A stretch of 64,000 bases of DNA from Hoeflea sp. (lineage in GTDB: Bacteria > Pseudomonadota > Alphaproteobacteria > Rhizobiales > Rhizobiaceae): contig NZ_JAUXOD010000137.1 in the NCBI RefSeq assembly GCF_030682515.1, forward strand, positions 83,453-147,452, written 5' to 3'. The notes under the pieces were generated by a model. The model saw nothing but the letters and a program-made list of their open reading frames with translations, had not been told where the DNA came from and did no database searches. A program made the translations under genes and the position numbers. Positions 63,762 through 64,000 of the stretch are shown here, one piece after another; within the stretch, counting starts at the first letter, position 1; every line of letters begins with the position of its first letter.

Positions 63762-64000
63762 CTAGCGGAAGCTCGGCGAGCCATCCTTGCCGGCGCGGTC
63801 ATAGATGACCTGGTCGTTCGATGTGCTGCCGATCGAGGCGGTCGCGGTGTAGTCGATGCCGCCCTGCGGGGCTGCAAAGGTCGGCGAACCGTCATTGCTG
63901 GCGCGGTCGTAGCTGACCAGGTCATTGGTGGCGCCGGTGGCGAGCGGCGCGGCGTAGCCGTCGGCAGCAGGCGCCACATAGGCGTCAAGGGCCGAGGTCT
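63762..64000 (-). CDS. Small secreted repeat protein, array copy C (5' end outside window)
   Basis: The mature part of a third paralog: SALDAYVAPAADGYAAPLATG, then DLVSYDRASNDGSPTF and QVIYDRAGKDGSPSF at the C terminus. The frame stays open to the window edge, so the signal peptide and start lie beyond 64000; an internal GTG at 63977 is not the true start. Spacing from copy B is 427 bp. More copies may follow. Confidence 0.8.
   Translation of the reverse strand, partial: TSALDAYVAPAADGYAAPLATGATNDLVSYDRASNDGSPTFAAPQGGIDYTATASIGSTSNDQVIYDRAGKDGSPSFR

Noticed and set aside
62917..64000. CRISPR or other short-repeat array at the right end
   Set aside because: The repeat unit is a whole gene with signal peptide and intact frame, about 420 bp long, not short repeats with unique spacers.

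Overview
The window is high-GC, densely packed DNA from an alphaproteobacterium, most likely a member of the Rhizobiales (Hyphomicrobiales). The evidence is gene content and order: a rhizobial phn C-P lyase cluster, plcP-btaAB, a Paracoccus-type sox operon, long-UrtB urt genes, a dispersed AGAGCA-ended rhizobial palindrome and a bifunctional MaoC-Pta. No rRNA, tRNA, CRISPR array or recognisable transposase was seen.

Layout. 1-621: spacer and one small unknown gene. 661-14487: organophosphonate locus in two minus-strand blocks, phnC-D-E1-E2-DUF1045-M-N and phnG-H-I-J-K-L-(hexapeptide transferase), with divergent phnF. A cobalamin riboswitch and bluB sit on the plus strand between the two blocks. 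14590-17337: plcP-btaA-btaB, which replaces phospholipid by the phosphorus-free lipid DGTS. A probable Pho box lies upstream of phnC, so 0.6-17.3 kb reads as a phosphorus-starvation locus. 17351-20523: rhizobial palindrome and modE-modABC (molybdate uptake). 20663-35060: complete thiosulfate-oxidising sox cluster (soxVWXYZABCDEF on minus; soxS, soxR and two YeeE/YedE transporters on plus; a soxH-like hydrolase). SoxC needs molybdenum cofactor, which may explain the adjacent mod genes. 35355-41274: urtABCDE urea ABC transporter with a strong sigma-54 promoter candidate. 41590-47054: transglutaminase-like protease and a YhaO/YhaN (SbcDC-like) nuclease/ATPase pair. 47273-49641: SulP transporter and a universal stress protein.

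49642-55876 is the accessory part. Three copies of the same UspA 3' end (one intact gene, two orphan tails) bracket two cargo segments: mgtE-usp, and an RsbQ/KAI2-like alpha/beta hydrolase overlapping a PAS-GGDEF diguanylate cyclase. The hydrolase carries an in-frame TAG that removes its catalytic His. A lower-GC zinc-knuckle gene of unknown function follows.

56031-64000: MaoC-Pta, a cytochrome b561/PepSY pair, a divergent PepSY-response regulator-histidine kinase operon followed by eptA (lipid A phosphoethanolamine transferase), and a tandem array of at least three small secreted paralogs with a repeated YDRAG.DGSP motif, the third cut by the window end.

The most interesting unexplained items are the interrupted hydrolase-diguanylate cyclase module in the UspA-tail mosaic, the secreted-repeat array, and the linkage of C-P lyase, lipid remodelling and B12 lower-ligand synthesis in one locus.
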